Below are positions 14,301-29,585 of a stretch of 64,000 nucleotides of DNA, in pieces (the first letter of the stretch is position 1; the number at the start of each line of letters is the position of its first letter). This DNA comes from Apostichopus japonicus (Eukaryota > Echinodermata > Holothuroidea > Aspidochirotida > Stichopodidae): assembly GCF_037975245.1 (NCBI RefSeq), contig NC_092576.1, positions 20,771,611-20,835,610 of the forward strand, written 5' to 3'. The position numbers were made by a program, and so were the translations under genes. The notes below the pieces were generated by a model, which did not search any database, was not told the origin of the DNA, and saw nothing but the letters and a program-made list of their open reading frames with translations.

Positions 14301-16013
14301 CGGTATCGCACATTCGATTGATCGATACGGAACATTTGATTGATCGGTACCGCATATTCGATTGATTGGCACTGAACATTCGATTGATCGGTACCGCACA
14401 TTCGATTGATCGGTACGGAACATTCGATTGATCGGTACCGCACATTCGATTGATCTGTACCGCACATTCGATTGATCGGTACTGCACATTCGATTGATCG
14501 GTACCGCACATTCGATTGATCGGTACCGCACATTCGATTGATCTGTACAGCACATTCGATTGATCGGTACCGCACATTCGATTGATCGCTACCGCACATT
14601 CGATTGATCGGTACGGAACATTCGATTGATCGGTACCGCACATTCGATTGATCGGTACGGAACATTCGATTGATAGGTACCGCACATTCGATTGATCGGT
14701 ACCGCACATTCGATTGATCGGTACCGCACATTCGATTGATCGGTACCGCACATTCGAATGATCGGTACCGTACATTCGATTGATCGGTACCGCACATTCT
14801 ATTAATCGGTACGGAACATTCGATTGATCGGTACCGCACATTCGATTGATCGGTACCGCACATTCGATTGATCGGTACCGCACATTCGATTGATCGGTAC
14901 CGCACATTCGATTGATCGGTACCGCACATTCGATTGATCGGCAAGGAACATTCGATTGATCGGTACCGCTTATTCGATTGATCGGTACAGCACATTCGAT
15001 TGATCGGTACCGTACATTCGATTGATCGGTATCGCACATTCGATTGATCGATACCGCACATTCGATTGATCGGTACCGCACATTCGATTGATCTGTACCG
15101 CACATTCGATTGATCGGTACGGAACATTCCTTTGATCGGTACCGCACATTCGTTTGATCGGTACCGAACATTCGATTGATAGGTACCGCACATTCGATTG
15201 ATCGGTACCGCACATTCGATCGATCTGTACCGCACATTCGATTGATCGGTACCGCAGATTCGATTGATCGGTACCGCACATTCGATTGATCGGTACCGCA
15301 CATTCCATTGATCGGTACCGCACATTCGATTGATCGGTACAGCACATTCTATTGATCGGTACGGAAAACTCGATTGACTGCTACGGAACATTCGATTGAT
15401 CAGTACCGCACATTCCATTGATCGGTACCGCACATTCGATTGATCGGTACCGCACATTCGATTGATCGGTACCGTACATTCGATTGATCGGTATGGCACG
15501 TTCTATTGATCGGTACGGAACATTCGATTGATCGGTACGGAACATTCGATTGATCGGTACCGCACATTCGATTGATCGGTACGGAACATTCGATTGATCG
15601 GTACCGCACATTCGATTGATCTGTACCGCACATTCGATTGATCGGTACTGCACATTCGATTGATCGGTACCGCACATTCGATTGATCGGTACTGCACATT
15701 CGATTGATCTGTACAGCACATTCGATTGATCGGTACCGCACATTCGATTGATCGGTACCGCACATTCGATTGATCGGTACGGAACATTCGATTGATCGGT
15801 ACCGCACATTCGATTGATCGGTACGGAACATTCGATTGATAGGTACCGCACATTCGATTGATCGGTACCGCACATTCGATTGATCGGTACCGCACATTCG
15901 ATTGATCGGTACCGCACATTCGATTGATCGGTACCGCACATTCGATTGATCGGTACCGTACATTCGATTGATCGGTATCGCACATTCTATTAATCGGTAC
16001 GGAACATTCGATT
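8384..16013 (+). repeat. 7,630-bp higher-order repeat, copy A
   Basis: This is the first of two adjacent long copies. Marker blocks at 8,839, 9,542, 9,938, 10,729, 11,125, 12,224 and 15,369 all recur exactly 7,630 bp later. The length equals 347 units less four 1-bp deletions, seen as the GATCGTACCG units near 8,938, 10,037, 11,224 and 12,323. Within the copy, spacings of 703, 396, 791, 396 and 1,099 bp show smaller nested duplications: the 703+396 and 791+396 pairs carry closely similar allele order. The left edge is placed where copies A and B stop agreeing, at about 8,384 versus 16,014. The module following 8,087 also has a distant copy at about 45,780-47,150. Confidence 0.9.
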
Positions 16014-19000
16014 GATCGGTACCGCACATTCGATTGATCGATACGGAACATTCGATTGATCGGTACCGCACATTCGATTGATCGGCAAGGAACATTCGAT
16101 TGATCAGTACCGCTTATTCGATTGATCGGTACCGCACATTCGATTGATCGGTACCGCACATTCGATTGAACGGTACGGAACATTCCTTTGATCGGTACCG
16201 CACATTCGATTGATCGGTACCGCACATTCGATTGATCGGTATCGCACATTCGTTTGATCGGTACCGAACATTCGATTGATAGGTACCGCACATTCGATTG
16301 ATCGGTACCGCACATTCGATTGATCTGTACCGCACATTCGATTGATCGGTACCGCAGATTCGATTGATCGGTACCGCACATTCGATTGATCGGTACCGCA
16401 CATTCCATTGATCGGTACCGCACATTCGATTGATCGGTACAGCACATTCTATTGATCGGTACGGAAAACTCGATTGATTGCTACGGAACATTCGATTGAT
16501 CAGTACCGCACATTCCATTGATCGGTACCGCACATTCGATTGATCGGTACAGCACATTCGATTGATCGTACCGCACATTCGATTGATCGGTACCGCACAT
16601 TCGATTGATCGGTACCGTACATTCGAATGATCGGTATGGCACGTTCGATTGATCGGTACGGAACATTCGATTGATCGGTACGGAACATTCGATTGATCAG
16701 TACCGCACATTCGATTGATCGGTACCGCACATTCGATTGATCGGCAAGGAACATTCGATTGATCGGTTCCGAACATTCGATTGATCGGTACCGAACATTT
16801 AATTGATCGGTTCCGCACATTCGATTGATCAGTACCGCATATTCGATTGATCGGCACTGAACATTCGATTGATCGGTACCGCACATTCGATTGATCGGTA
16901 CGGAACATTCGATTGATCGGTACCGCACATTCGTTTGATCGGTACGGAACATTCGATTGATCGGTACCGCACATTCGATTGATCTGTACCGCACATTCGA
17001 TTGATCGGTACTGCACATTCGATTGATCGGTACCGCACATTCGATTGATCGGTACTGCACATTCGATTGATCTGTACAGCACATTCGATTGATCGGTACC
17101 GCACATTCGATTGATCGGTACCGCACATTCGATTGATCGGTACCGCACATTCTATTGATCGGTACGGAAAACTCGATTGATTGCTACGGAACATTCGATT
17201 GATCAGTACCGCACATTCGATTGATCAGTACCGTACATTCGATTGATCGGCACGGAACATTCGATTGATCGGTACCGCACATTCGATTGATCAGTACCGC
17301 ACATTCGATTGATCGGTACTGCACATTCGATTGATCGGTACTGCACATTCGATTGATCGGTACCGAACATTCGATTGATTGGTACCGCACATTCGATTGG
17401 TCGGTACCGCACATTCGATTGATCTGTACCGCACATTCGATTGATCGGTACCGCAGATTCGATTGATCGGTACCGCACATTCGATTGATCGGTACCGCAC
17501 ATTCCATTGATCGGTACCGCACCTTCGATTGATCGGTACAGCACATTCTATTGATCGGTACGGAAAACTCGATTGATTGCTACGGAACATTTGATTGATC
17601 AGTACCGCACATTCCATTGATCGGTACCGCACATTCGATTGATCGGTACAGCACATTCGATTGATCGTACCGCACATTCGATTGATCGGTACCGCACAAT
17701 CGATTGATCGGTACCGTACATTCGATTGATCGGTATCGCACGTTCGATTGATCGGTACGGAACATTCGATTGATCGGTACGGAACATTCGAATGATCGGT
17801 ACCGCACATTCGATTGATCGGTACCGCACATTCGATTGATCGGTACGGTACATTCGATTGATCGGTACGGAACATTCAAATGATCAGTACCGCACATTCG
17901 ATTGATCGGTACCGCACATTCGATTGATCGGCAAGGAACATTCGATTGATCGGTTCCGAACATTCGATTGATCGGTACCGAACATTTAATTGATCGGTTC
18001 CGCACATTCGATTGATCAGTACCGCATATTCGATTGATCGGCACTGAACATTCGATTGATCGGTACCGCACATTCGATTGATCGGTACGGAACATTCGAT
18101 TGATCGGTACCGCACATTCGTTTGATCGGTACGGAACATTCGATTGATCGGTACCGCACATTCGATTGATCTGTACCGCACATTCGATTGATCGGTACTG
18201 CACATTCGATTGATCGGTACCGCACATTCGATTGATCGGTACTGCACATTCGATTGATCTGTACAGCACATTCGATTGATCGGTACCGCACATTCGATTG
18301 ATCGGTACCGCACATTCGATTGATCGGTACCGCACATTCTATTGATCGGTACGGAAAACTCGATTGATTGCTACGGAACATTCGATTGATCAGTACCGCA
18401 CATTCGATTGATCAGTACCGTACATTCGATTGATCGGTACGGAACATTCGATTGATCGGTACCGCACATTCGATTGATCAGTACCGCACATTCGATTGAT
18501 CGGTACTGCACATTCGATTGATCGGTACTGCACATTCGATTGATCGGTACCGAACATTCGATTGATTGGTACCGCACATTCGATTGGTCGGTACCGCACA
18601 TTCGATTGATCTGTACCGCACATTCGATTGATCGGTACCGCAGATTCGATTGATCGGTACCGCACATTCGATTGATCGGTACCGCACATTCCATTGATCG
18701 GTACCGCACCTTCGATTGATCGGTACAGCACATTCTATTGATCGGTACGGAAAACTCGATTGATTGCTACGGAACATTTGATTGATCAGTACCGCACATT
18801 CCATTGATCGGTACCGCACATTCGATTGATCGGTACAGCACATTCGATTGATCGTACCGCACATTCGATTGATCGGTACCGCACAATCGATTGATCGGTA
18901 CCGTACATTCGATTGATCGGTATCGCACGTTCGATTGATCGGTACGGAACATTCGATTGATCGGTACGGAACATTCGAATGATCGGTACCGCACATTCGA

Positions 19001-22000
19001 TTGATCGGTACCGCACATTCGATTGATCGGTACGGTACATTCGATTGATCGGTTCCGAACATTCGATTGATCGGTACCGAACATTCAATTGATCGGTACG
19101 GAACATTCGATTGATAGGTACCGCACATTCGATTGATCGGTACCGCACATTCGATTGATCGATACGGAACATTCGATTGATCGGTTCCGAACATTCGATT
19201 GATCGGTACCGCACATTCGATTGATCGGTACGGAACATTCGATTGATAGGTACCGCATATTCGATTGATCGGTACCGCACATTCGATTGATCGGTACCGC
19301 ACATTCGATTGATCGGTACCGCACATTCGATTGATCGGTATCGCACATTCGATTAATCGGTACGGAACATTCGATTGATCGGTACCGCACATTCGATTGA
19401 TCGGTACCGCACATTCGTTTGATCGGTACCGCACATTCGATTGATCGGTACCGCACATTCGATTGATCGGTACCGATCATTCGATTGATCGGTACCGTAC
19501 ATTCGATTGATCGGTATCGCAGATTCGATTGATCGGTACGGAACATTCGATTGATCGGTACCGCACATTCGATTGATCGGTACCGCACATTCGATTGATC
19601 GGTACCGCACATTCGATTGATCGGTACTGCACATTCGATTGATCGGTACCGAACATTCGATTGAACGGTACGGAACATTCCTTTGATCGGTACCGCACAT
19701 TCGATTGATCGGTACCGCACATTCGATTGATAGGTACCGCACATTCGATTGATCGGTACCGCACATTCGATTGATCGGTACCGCACATTCCATTGATCGG
19801 TACCGCACATTCGATTGATCGGTACAGCACATTCTATTGATCGGTACGGAAAACTCGATTGATTGCTACGGAACATTCGATTGATCAGTACCGCACATTC
19901 CATTGATCGGTACCGCACATTCGATTGATCGGTACAGCACATTCGATTGATCGTACCGCACATTCGATTGATCGGTACCGCACATTCGATTGATCGGTAC
20001 CGTACATTCGATTGATCGGTATGGCACGTTCGATTGATCGGTACGGAACATTCGATTGATCGGTACGGAACATTCGATTGATCAGTACCGCACATTCGAT
20101 TGATCGGTACCGCACAATCGATTGATCGGCAAGGAACATTCGATTGATCGGTTCCGAACATTCGATTGATCGGTACCGAACATTCAATTGATCGTTTCCG
20201 CACATTCGATTGATCGGTACCGCATATTCGATTGATCGGCACTGAACATTCGATTGATCGGTACAGCACATTCGATTGATCGGTACGGAACATTCGATTG
20301 ATCGGTACCACACATTCGTTTGATCGGTACGGAACATTCGATTGATCGGTACCGCACATTCGATTGATCTGTACCGCATATTCGATTGATCGGTACTGCA
20401 CATTCGATTGATCGGTACCGCACATTCGATTGATCGGTACTGCACATTCGATTGATCTGTACAACACATTCGATTGATCGGTACCGCACATTCGATTGAT
20501 CGGTACCGCACATTCGATTGATCGGTACGGAACATTCGATTGATCGGTACCGCACATTCGATTGATCGGTACGGAACATTCGATTGATAGGTACCGCACA
20601 TTCGATTGATCGGTACCGCACATTCGATTGATCGGTACCGCACATTCGATTGATCGGTACCGCACATTCGATTGATCCGTACCGCACATTCGATTGATCG
20701 GTACCGTACATTCGATTGATCGGTATCGCACATTCTATTAATCGGTACGAAACATTCGATTGATCGGTACCGCACATTCGATTGATCGGTACCGCACATT
20801 CGATTGATCGGTACCGCACATTCGATTGATCGGTACCGCACATTCGATTGATCGGTACCGCACATTCGATTGATCGGCAAGGAACATTCGATTGATCGGT
20901 ACCGCTTATTCGATTGATCGGTACCGCACATTCGATTGATCGGTACCGTACATTCGATTGATCGGTACCGCACATTCGATTGATCGGTACTGCACATTCG
21001 TTTGATCGGTACCGCACATTCGATTGATCGGTACCGCATATTCGATTGATCGGCACGAAACAATCGATTGATCGGTACCGAACATTCGATTGATCGGTAC
21101 GGATGATTCGATTGATCGGTACCGCACATTCGTTTGATCGGTATCTCACATTCGATTGATCGGTACTGCACATTCGATTGATCGGTACCGCACATTCGTT
21201 TGATCGGTACCGCACATTCGATTGATCGGTACCGCACATTCGATTGATCGGTAACGCACATTCGATTGATCGGTACGGAAAATTCGATTGATCGGAACGG
21301 AACATTCGATTGATCGGTACCGCACATTCGATTGATCGGTACGGAACATTCGAATGATCGGTACGGAACATTCGATTGATCGGTACGGAACATTCCATTG
21401 ATCGGTACCGCACATTCGATTGATCGATACGGAACATTCGATTGATCGGTACGGAACATTCGATTGATCGGTACTGCACATTCGATTGATCGGTACCGCA
21501 CATTCGATTGATCGGTACAGCACAATCGATTGATCGGTACGAAACATTCGATTGATCGGCAAGGAACATTCGATTGATCGGTACCGCACATTCGATTGAT
21601 CAGTACCGCACATTTGATTGATCGGTACTTAACATTCGATTGATCGGTACCGCACATTCGATTGATCGGTACAAAACATTTGATTGATCGGTACCGCACA
21701 TTAGATTGACCGGTACGGAACATTCGATTGATAGGTACCGCACATTCGATTGATCGGTACGGAACATTCGATTGATCGGTACCGCACATTCGATTGATCG
21801 GTACGGAACATTCGATTGATCGGTTCCGCACATTCGATTGATCGGTACCGCACATTCGATTGATCGGTACCGCTTATTCGATTGATCGGTACCGCACATT
21901 CGATTGATCGGTACCGTACATTCGATTGATCGGTATCGCACATTCGATTGATCGATACGGAACATTTGATTGATCGGTACCGCATATTCGATTGATTGGC

Positions 22001-23643
22001 ACTGAACATTCGATTGATCGGTACCGCACATTCGATTGATCGGTACGGAACATTCGATTGATCGGTACCGCACATTCGATTGATCTGTACCGCACATTCG
22101 ATTGATCGGTACTGCACATTCGATTGATCGGTACCGCACATTCGATTGATCGGTACCGCACATTCGATTGATCTGTACAGCACATTCGATTGATCGGTAC
22201 CGCACATTCGATTGATCGCTACCGCACATTCGATTGATCGGTACGGAACATTCGATTGATCGGTACCGCACATTCGATTGATCGGTACGGAACATTCGAT
22301 TGATAGGTACCGCACATTCGATTGATCGGTACCGCACATTCGATTGATCGGTACCGCACATTCGATTGATCGGTACCGCACATTCGATTGATCGGTACCG
22401 TACATTCGATTGATCGGTACCGCACATTCTATTAATCGGTACGGAACATTCGATTGATCGGTACCGCACATTCGATTGATCGGTACCGCACATTCGATTG
22501 ATCAATACCGCACATTCGATTGATCGGTACCGCACATTCGATTGATCGGTACCGCACATTCGATTGATCGGCAAGGAACATTCGATTGATCGGTACCGCT
22601 TATTCGATTGATCGGTACAGCACATTCGATTGATCGGTACCGTACATTCGATTGATCGGTATCGCACATTCGATTGATCGATACCGCACATTCGATTGAT
22701 CGGTACCGCACATTCGATTGATCTGTACCGCACATTCGATTGATCGGTACGGAACATTCCTTTGATCGGTACCGCACATTCGTTTGATCGGTACCGAACA
22801 TTCGATTGATAGGTACCGCACATTCGATTGATCGGTACCGCACATTCGATCGATCTGTACCGCACATTCGATTGATCGGTACCGCAGATTCGATTGATCG
22901 GTACCGCACATTCGATTGATCGGTACCGCACATTCCATTGATCGGTACCGCACATTCGATTGATCGGTACAGCACATTCTATTGATCGGTACGGAAAACT
23001 CGATTGACTGCTACGGAACATTCGATTGATCAGTACCGCACATTCCATTGATCGGTACCGCACATTCGATTGATCGGTACCGCACATTCGATTGATCGGT
23101 ACCGTACATTCGATTGATCGGTATGGCACGTTCTATTGATCGGTACGGAACATTCGATTGATCGGTACGGAACATTCGATTGATCGGTACCGCACATTCG
23201 ATTGATCGGTACGGAACATTCGATTGATCGGTACCGCACATTCGATTGATCTGTACCGCACATTCGATTGATCGGTACTGCACATTCGATTGATCGGTAC
23301 CGCACATTCGATTGATCGGTACTGCACATTCGATTGATCTGTACAGCACATTCGATTGATCGGTACCGCACATTCGATTGATCGGTACCGCACATTCGAT
23401 TGATCGGTACGGAACATTCGATTGATCGGTACCGCACATTCGATTGATCGGTACGGAACATTCGATTGATAGGTACCGCACATTCGATTGATCGGTACCG
23501 CACATTCGATTGATCGGTACCGCACATTCGATTGATCGGTACCGCACATTCGATTGATCGGTACCGCACATTCGATTGATCGGTACCGTACATTCGATTG
23601 ATCGGTATCGCACATTCTATTAATCGGTACGGAACATTCGATT
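16014..23643 (+). repeat. 7,630-bp higher-order repeat, copy B
   Basis: This is the second copy, directly adjacent to copy A. Marker blocks lie at 16,469, 17,172, 17,568, 18,359, 18,755, 19,854 and 22,999, each 7,630 bp after its partner. Agreement runs on to about 23,670, so the junction is ambiguous over roughly 27 bp. No length difference was seen. Substitutions include 8,997 T versus 16,627 A; 9,369-9,370 CT versus 16,999-17,000 GA; 11,852 T versus 19,482 C; 13,912 G versus 21,542 A; 14,758 A versus 22,388 T; and 14,874-14,875 GG versus 22,504-22,505 AA. Such high identity means a recent duplication, or a duplicated haplotype in the assembly. Confidence 0.9.
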
Positions 23644-25964
23644 GATCGGTACCGCACATTCGATTGATCGGTACCGCACATTCGATTGATCGGTACCGCA
23701 CATTCGATTGATCGGTACCGCACATTCGATTGATCGGTACCGCACATTCGATTGATCGGCAAGGAACATTCGATTGATCGGTACCGCTTATTCGATTGAT
23801 CGGTACCGCACATTCGATTGATCGGTACCGTACATTCGATTGATCGGTATCGCACATTCGATTGATCGATACGGAACATTCGATTGATCGGTAACGCACA
23901 TTCGATTGATCGGCACGGAACATTCGATTGATCGGTACGGAACATTCGATTGATCGGTACCGCACATTCGATTGATCGGTACCGCACATTCGATTGATCG
24001 GTACGGTACATTCGATTGATCGGTACCGCACATTCGATTGATCGGTACCGCACATTCGATTGATCGGCAAGGAACATTCGATTGATCGGTACCGCACATT
24101 CGATTGATCGGTACTGGACATTCGTTTGATCGGTACCGCACATTCGATTGATCGGTACCGCATATTCGATTGATCGGCACGGAACATTCGATTGATCGGT
24201 ACCGCACATTCGATTGATCGGTACGGAACATTCGATTGATCGGTACCGCACATTCGTTTGATCGGTATCTCACATTCGATTGATCGGTACTGCACATTCG
24301 TTTGATCGGTACCGCACATTCGATTGATCGGTACCGCATATTCGATTGATCGGTACCGCACATTCGATTGATCGGTACAGCACATTCTATTGATCGGTAC
24401 GGAAAACTCGATTGATTGCTACGGAACATTCGATTGATCAGTACCGCACATTCCATTGATCGGTACCGCACATTCGATTGATCGGTACAGCACATTCGAT
24501 TGATCGTACCGCACATTCGATTGATCGGTACCGCACATTCGATTGATCGGTACCGTACATTCGATTGATCGGTATGGCACGTTCGATTGATCGGTACGGA
24601 ACATTCGATTGATCGGTACGGAACATTCGATTGATCGGTACCGCACATTCGATTGATCGGTACCGCACATTCGATTGATCGGTACGGTATATTCGATTGA
24701 TCGGTACCGCACATTCGATTGATCGGTACCGCACATTCGATTGATCGGCAAGGAACATTCGATTGATCGGTTCCGAACATTCGATTGATCGGTACCGAAC
24801 ATTCAATTGATCGGTTCCGCACATTCGATTGATCGGTACCGCATATTCGATTGATTGGCACTGAACATTCGATTGATCGGTACCGCACATTCGATTGATC
24901 GGTACGGAACATTCGATTGATCGGTACCGCACATTCGATTGATCTGTACCGCACATTCGATTGATCTGTACTGCACATTCGATTGATCGGTACCGCACAT
25001 TCGATTGATCGGTACTGCACATTCGATTCATCTGTACAGCACATTCGATTGATCGGTACCGCACATTCGATTGATCGGTACCGCACATTCGATTGATCGG
25101 TACGGAACATTCGATTGATCGGTACCGCACATTCGATTGATCGGTACGGAACATTCGATTGATAGGAACCGCACATTCGATTGATCGGTACCGCACATTC
25201 GATTGATCGGTACCGCACATTCGATTGATCGGTACCGCACATTCGATTGATCGGTACCGCACATTCGATTGATCCGTACCGTACATTCGATTGATCGGTA
25301 TCGCACATTCTATTAATCGGTACGGAACATTCGATTGATCGGTACCGCACATTCGATTGATCGGTACCGCACATTCGATTGATCGGTACCGCACATTCGA
25401 TTGATCGGTACCGCACATTCGATTGATCGGTACCGCACATTCGATTGATCGGCAAGGAACATTCGATTGATCGGTACCGCTTATTCGATTGATCGGTACC
25501 GCACATTCGATTGATCGGTACCGTACATTCGATTGATCGGTATCGCACATTCGATTGATCGATACGGAACATTCGATTGATCGGTACCGCACATTCGATT
25601 GATCGGCAAGGAACATTCGTTTGATCGGTACCGCACATTCGATTGATCGGTACCGCATATTCGATTGATCGGCACGGAACATTCGATTGATCGGTACCGC
25701 ACATTCGATTGATCGGTACGGAACATTCGATTGATCGGTACCGCACATTCGTTTGATCGGTATCTCACATTCGATTGATCGGTACTGCACATTCGATTGA
25801 TCGGTACCGCACATTCGTTTGATCGGTACCGCACATTCGATTGATCGGTACCGCACATTCGATTGATCGGTAACGCACATTCGATTGATCGGTACGGAAA
25901 ATTCGATTGATCGGAACGGAACATTCGACTGATCGGTTCCGCACATTCGATTGATCGGTACGGA
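23644..25964 (+). repeat. Mosaic satellite region between two duplications
   Basis: Only 22-bp units are present. One marker block lies at 24,407, exactly 64 units (1,408 bp) after the last marker of the 7,630-bp copy B, with its usual 21-bp unit near 24,504. Several stretches repeat the allele order of the 13-15 kb and 20-23 kb segments, including the GGTATCTCAC unit with its GGTAACGCAC and GGAACGGAAC partners near 25,760-25,920. A GATTCATCTG variant near 25,026 occurs once. No gene is supported. Confidence 0.8.
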
Positions 25965-28010
25965 ACATTCGATTGATCGGTACAAAACATTTGATTGATC
26001 GGTACCGCACATTAGATTGAACGGTACGGAACATTCGATTGATAGGTACCGCACATTCGATTGATCGGTACGGAACATTCGAATGATCGGTACGGAACAT
26101 TCGATTGATCGGTACGGAACATTCGATTGATCGGTACCGCACATTCGATTGATCGATACGGAACATTAGATTGATCGGTACGGAACATTCGATTGATCGG
26201 TACGGAACATTCGATTGATCGGTACCGCACATTCGATTGATCGGTACCGCACATTCGATTGATCGGTACGGAACATTCGATTGATCGGTACCGAACATTC
26301 GATTGATCGGTACCGCACATTCGATTGATCGGTACAGCACATTCGATTGATCATCAAGGAACATTCGATTGATCGGTACCGAACATTCGATTGATCGGTT
26401 CCGCATATTCGATTGATCGGTACCGCACATTCGATTTATCGGCACTGAACATTCGATTGATCGGTACCGCACATTCGATTGATCGGTTCGGAACATTCGA
26501 TTGATCGGTACCGCACATTAGATTGATCGGTACTGCACATTCGATTGATCGGTACGGAACATTCGATTGATCGGTACGGAACATTCGATTGATCGGTACC
26601 GCACATTCGATTGATCGGCCAGGAACATTCGATTGATCGGTTCCGAACATTCGATTGATCGGTACCGAACATTCGATTGATCGGTTCCGCACATTCGATT
26701 GATCGGTACCGCATATTCGATTGATTGGCACTGAACATTCGATTGATCGGTACCGCACATTCGATTGATCGGTACGGAACATTCGATTGATCGGTACTGC
26801 ACATTCGATTGATCGGTACTGCACATTCGATTGATCGGTACCGCACATTCGATTGATCTGTACCGCACATTCGATTGATCGGTACTGCACATTCGATTGA
26901 TCGGTATCGCACATTCGAATGATCGGTACCGCACATTCGATTGATCGGTACGGAACATTCGATTGATCGGTACCGCACATTCGATTGATCGGTACCGCAC
27001 ATTTGATTGATCGGTAACGCACATTCGATTGATCGGTACCGCACATTAGATTGATCGGTACCGCACATTCGATTGATCGGTACGGAACATTCGATTGATC
27101 GGTACCGCACATTCGATTGATCGGTACGGTACATTCGATTGATCGGTACCGCACATTCGATTGATCGGTACCGCACATTCGATTGATCGGTACCGCACAT
27201 TCGATTGATCGGTTCCGAACATTCGATTGATCGGTACCGAACATTCGATTGATCGGTTCCGCACATTCGATTGATCGGTACCGCATATTCGATTGATTGG
27301 CACTGAACATTCGATTGATCGGTACCGCACATTCGATTGATCGGTACGGAACATTCGATTGATCGGTTCCGCACATTCGATTGATTTGTACCGCACATTC
27401 GATTGATCGGTACTGCACATTCGATTGATCGGTACCGCACATTCGATTGATTGGTACTGAACGTTCGATTTATCGGTACCGCACATTCGATTGATCGGTA
27501 CGGAACATTCGATTGATCGGTACCGCACATTCGATTGATCGGTACGGAACATTCGATTGATCGGTACCGCACATTCGATTGATCTGTACCGCACATTCGA
27601 TTGATCGGTACGGAACATTCGATTGATCGGTACCGCACATTCGATTGATCGGTACGGAAAATTCGATTGATCGAATCGGAACATTCGACTGATCGGTACC
27701 GCACATTCGATTGATCGGTACGGAACATTCGATTGATCGGTACGGAACATTCGATTGATCGGTACCGCACATTCGATTGATCGATACGGAACATTCGATT
27801 GATCGGTACTGCACATTCGATTGATCGGTACTGCACATTCGATTGATCGGTACCGCACATTCGATTGATCGGTACAGCACATTCGATTGATCGGCAAGGA
27901 ACATTCGATTGATCGGCAAGGAACATTCGATTGATCGGCAAGGAACATTCGATTGATCAGTAACGCACATTCGATTGATCGGTACTGAACATTCGATTGA
28001 TCGGTATCGC
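25965..28010 (+). repeat. 2,046-bp (93-unit) tandem duplication, copy A
   Basis: Allele order from about 25,965 matches 2,046 bp further on. Shared landmarks include the GGTACAAAAC unit near 25,980 and 28,026, GATCATCAAGG near 26,350 and 28,396, GGCCAGGAAC near 26,627 and 28,673, and CATTAGATTG units. The length is exactly 93 units. This copy holds five units near 27,265-27,375 that copy B lacks. It contains no marker block. Confidence 0.85.
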
Positions 28011-29585
28011 ACATTCGATTGATCGGTACAAAACATTTGATTGATCGGTACCGCACATTAGATTGAACGGTACGGAACATTCGATTGATAGGTACCGCAC
28101 ATTCGATTGATCGGTACGGAACATTCGAATGATCGGTACGGAACATTCGATTGATCGGTACGGAACATTCGATTGATCGGTACCGCACATTCGATTGATC
28201 GATACGGAACATTAGATTGATCGGTACGGAACATTCGATTGATCGGTACGGAACATTCGATTGATCGGTACCGCACATTCGATTGATCGGTACAGCACAT
28301 TCGATTGATCGGTACGGAACATTCGATTGATCGGTACCGAACATTCGATTGATCGGTACCGCACATTCGATTGATCGGTACAGCACATTCGATTGATCAT
28401 CAAGGAACATTCGATTGATCGGTACCGAACATTCGATTGATCGGTTCCGCATATTCGATTGATCGGTACCGCACATTCGATTTATCGGCACTGAACATTC
28501 GATTGATCGGTACCGCACATTCGATTGTTCGGTTCGGAACATTCGATTGATCGGTACCGCACATTAGATTGATCGGTACTGCACATTCGATTGATCGGTA
28601 CGGAACATTCGATTGATCGGTACGGAACATTCGATTGATCGGTACCGCACATTCGATTGATCGGCCAGGAACATTCGATTGATCGGTTCCGAACATTCGA
28701 TTGATCGGTACCGAACATTCGATTGATCGGTTCCGCACATTCGATTGATCGGTACCGCATATTCGATTGATTGGCACTGAACATTCGATTGATCGGTACC
28801 GCACATTCGATTGATCGGTACGGAACATTCGATTGATCGGTACTGCACATTCGATTGATCGGTACTGCACATTCGATTGATCGGTACCGCACATTCGATT
28901 GATCTGTACCGCACATTCGATTGATCGGTACTGCACATTCGATTGATCGGTATCGCACATTCGAATGATCGGTACCGCACATTCGATTGATCGGTACGGA
29001 ACATTCGATTGATCGGTACCGCACATTCGATTGATCGGTACCGCACATTTGATTGATCGGTAACGCACATTCGATTGATCGGTACCGCACATTAGATTGA
29101 TCGGTACCGCACATTCGATTGATCGGTACGAAACATTCGATTGATCGGTACCGCACATTCGATTGATCGGTACGGTACATTCGATTGATCGGTACCGCAC
29201 ATTCGATTGATCGGTACCGCACATTCGATTGATCGGTACCGCACATTCGATTGATCGGTTCCGAACATTCGATTGATCGGTACCGAACATTCGATTGATC
29301 GGTTCCGCACATTCGATTGATCTGTACCGCACATTCGATTGATCGGTACTGCACATTCGATTGATCGGTACCGCACATTCGATTGATTGGTACTGAACGT
29401 TCGATTTATCGGTACCGCACATTCGATTGATCGGTACGGAACATTCGATTGATCGGTACCGCACATTCGTATGATCGGTACGGAACATTCGATTGATCGG
29501 TACCGCACATTCGATTGATCTGTACCGCACATTCGATTGATCGGTACGGAACATTCGATTGATCGGTACCGCACATTCGATTGAT
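28011..29585 (+). repeat. 2,046-bp tandem duplication, copy B, shortened by five units
   Basis: This copy keeps step with copy A at +2,046 bp until about 29,310 and then at +1,936 bp until about 29,583. The 110-bp loss is exactly five units and lies between two GGTTCCGCAC units that became one. The rare ACGTTCGATTTATC unit makes the shift visible (27,461 versus 29,397). A GATTGTTCGG substitution near 28,527 is private to this copy. Confidence 0.85.

Noticed and set aside
8384-23643. Pure assembly artefact
   Set aside because: The two copies carry several distinct substitutions and sit in a context of many other duplications of different length. A false haplotype duplication cannot be excluded without reads, so this is noted in the finding and not claimed.
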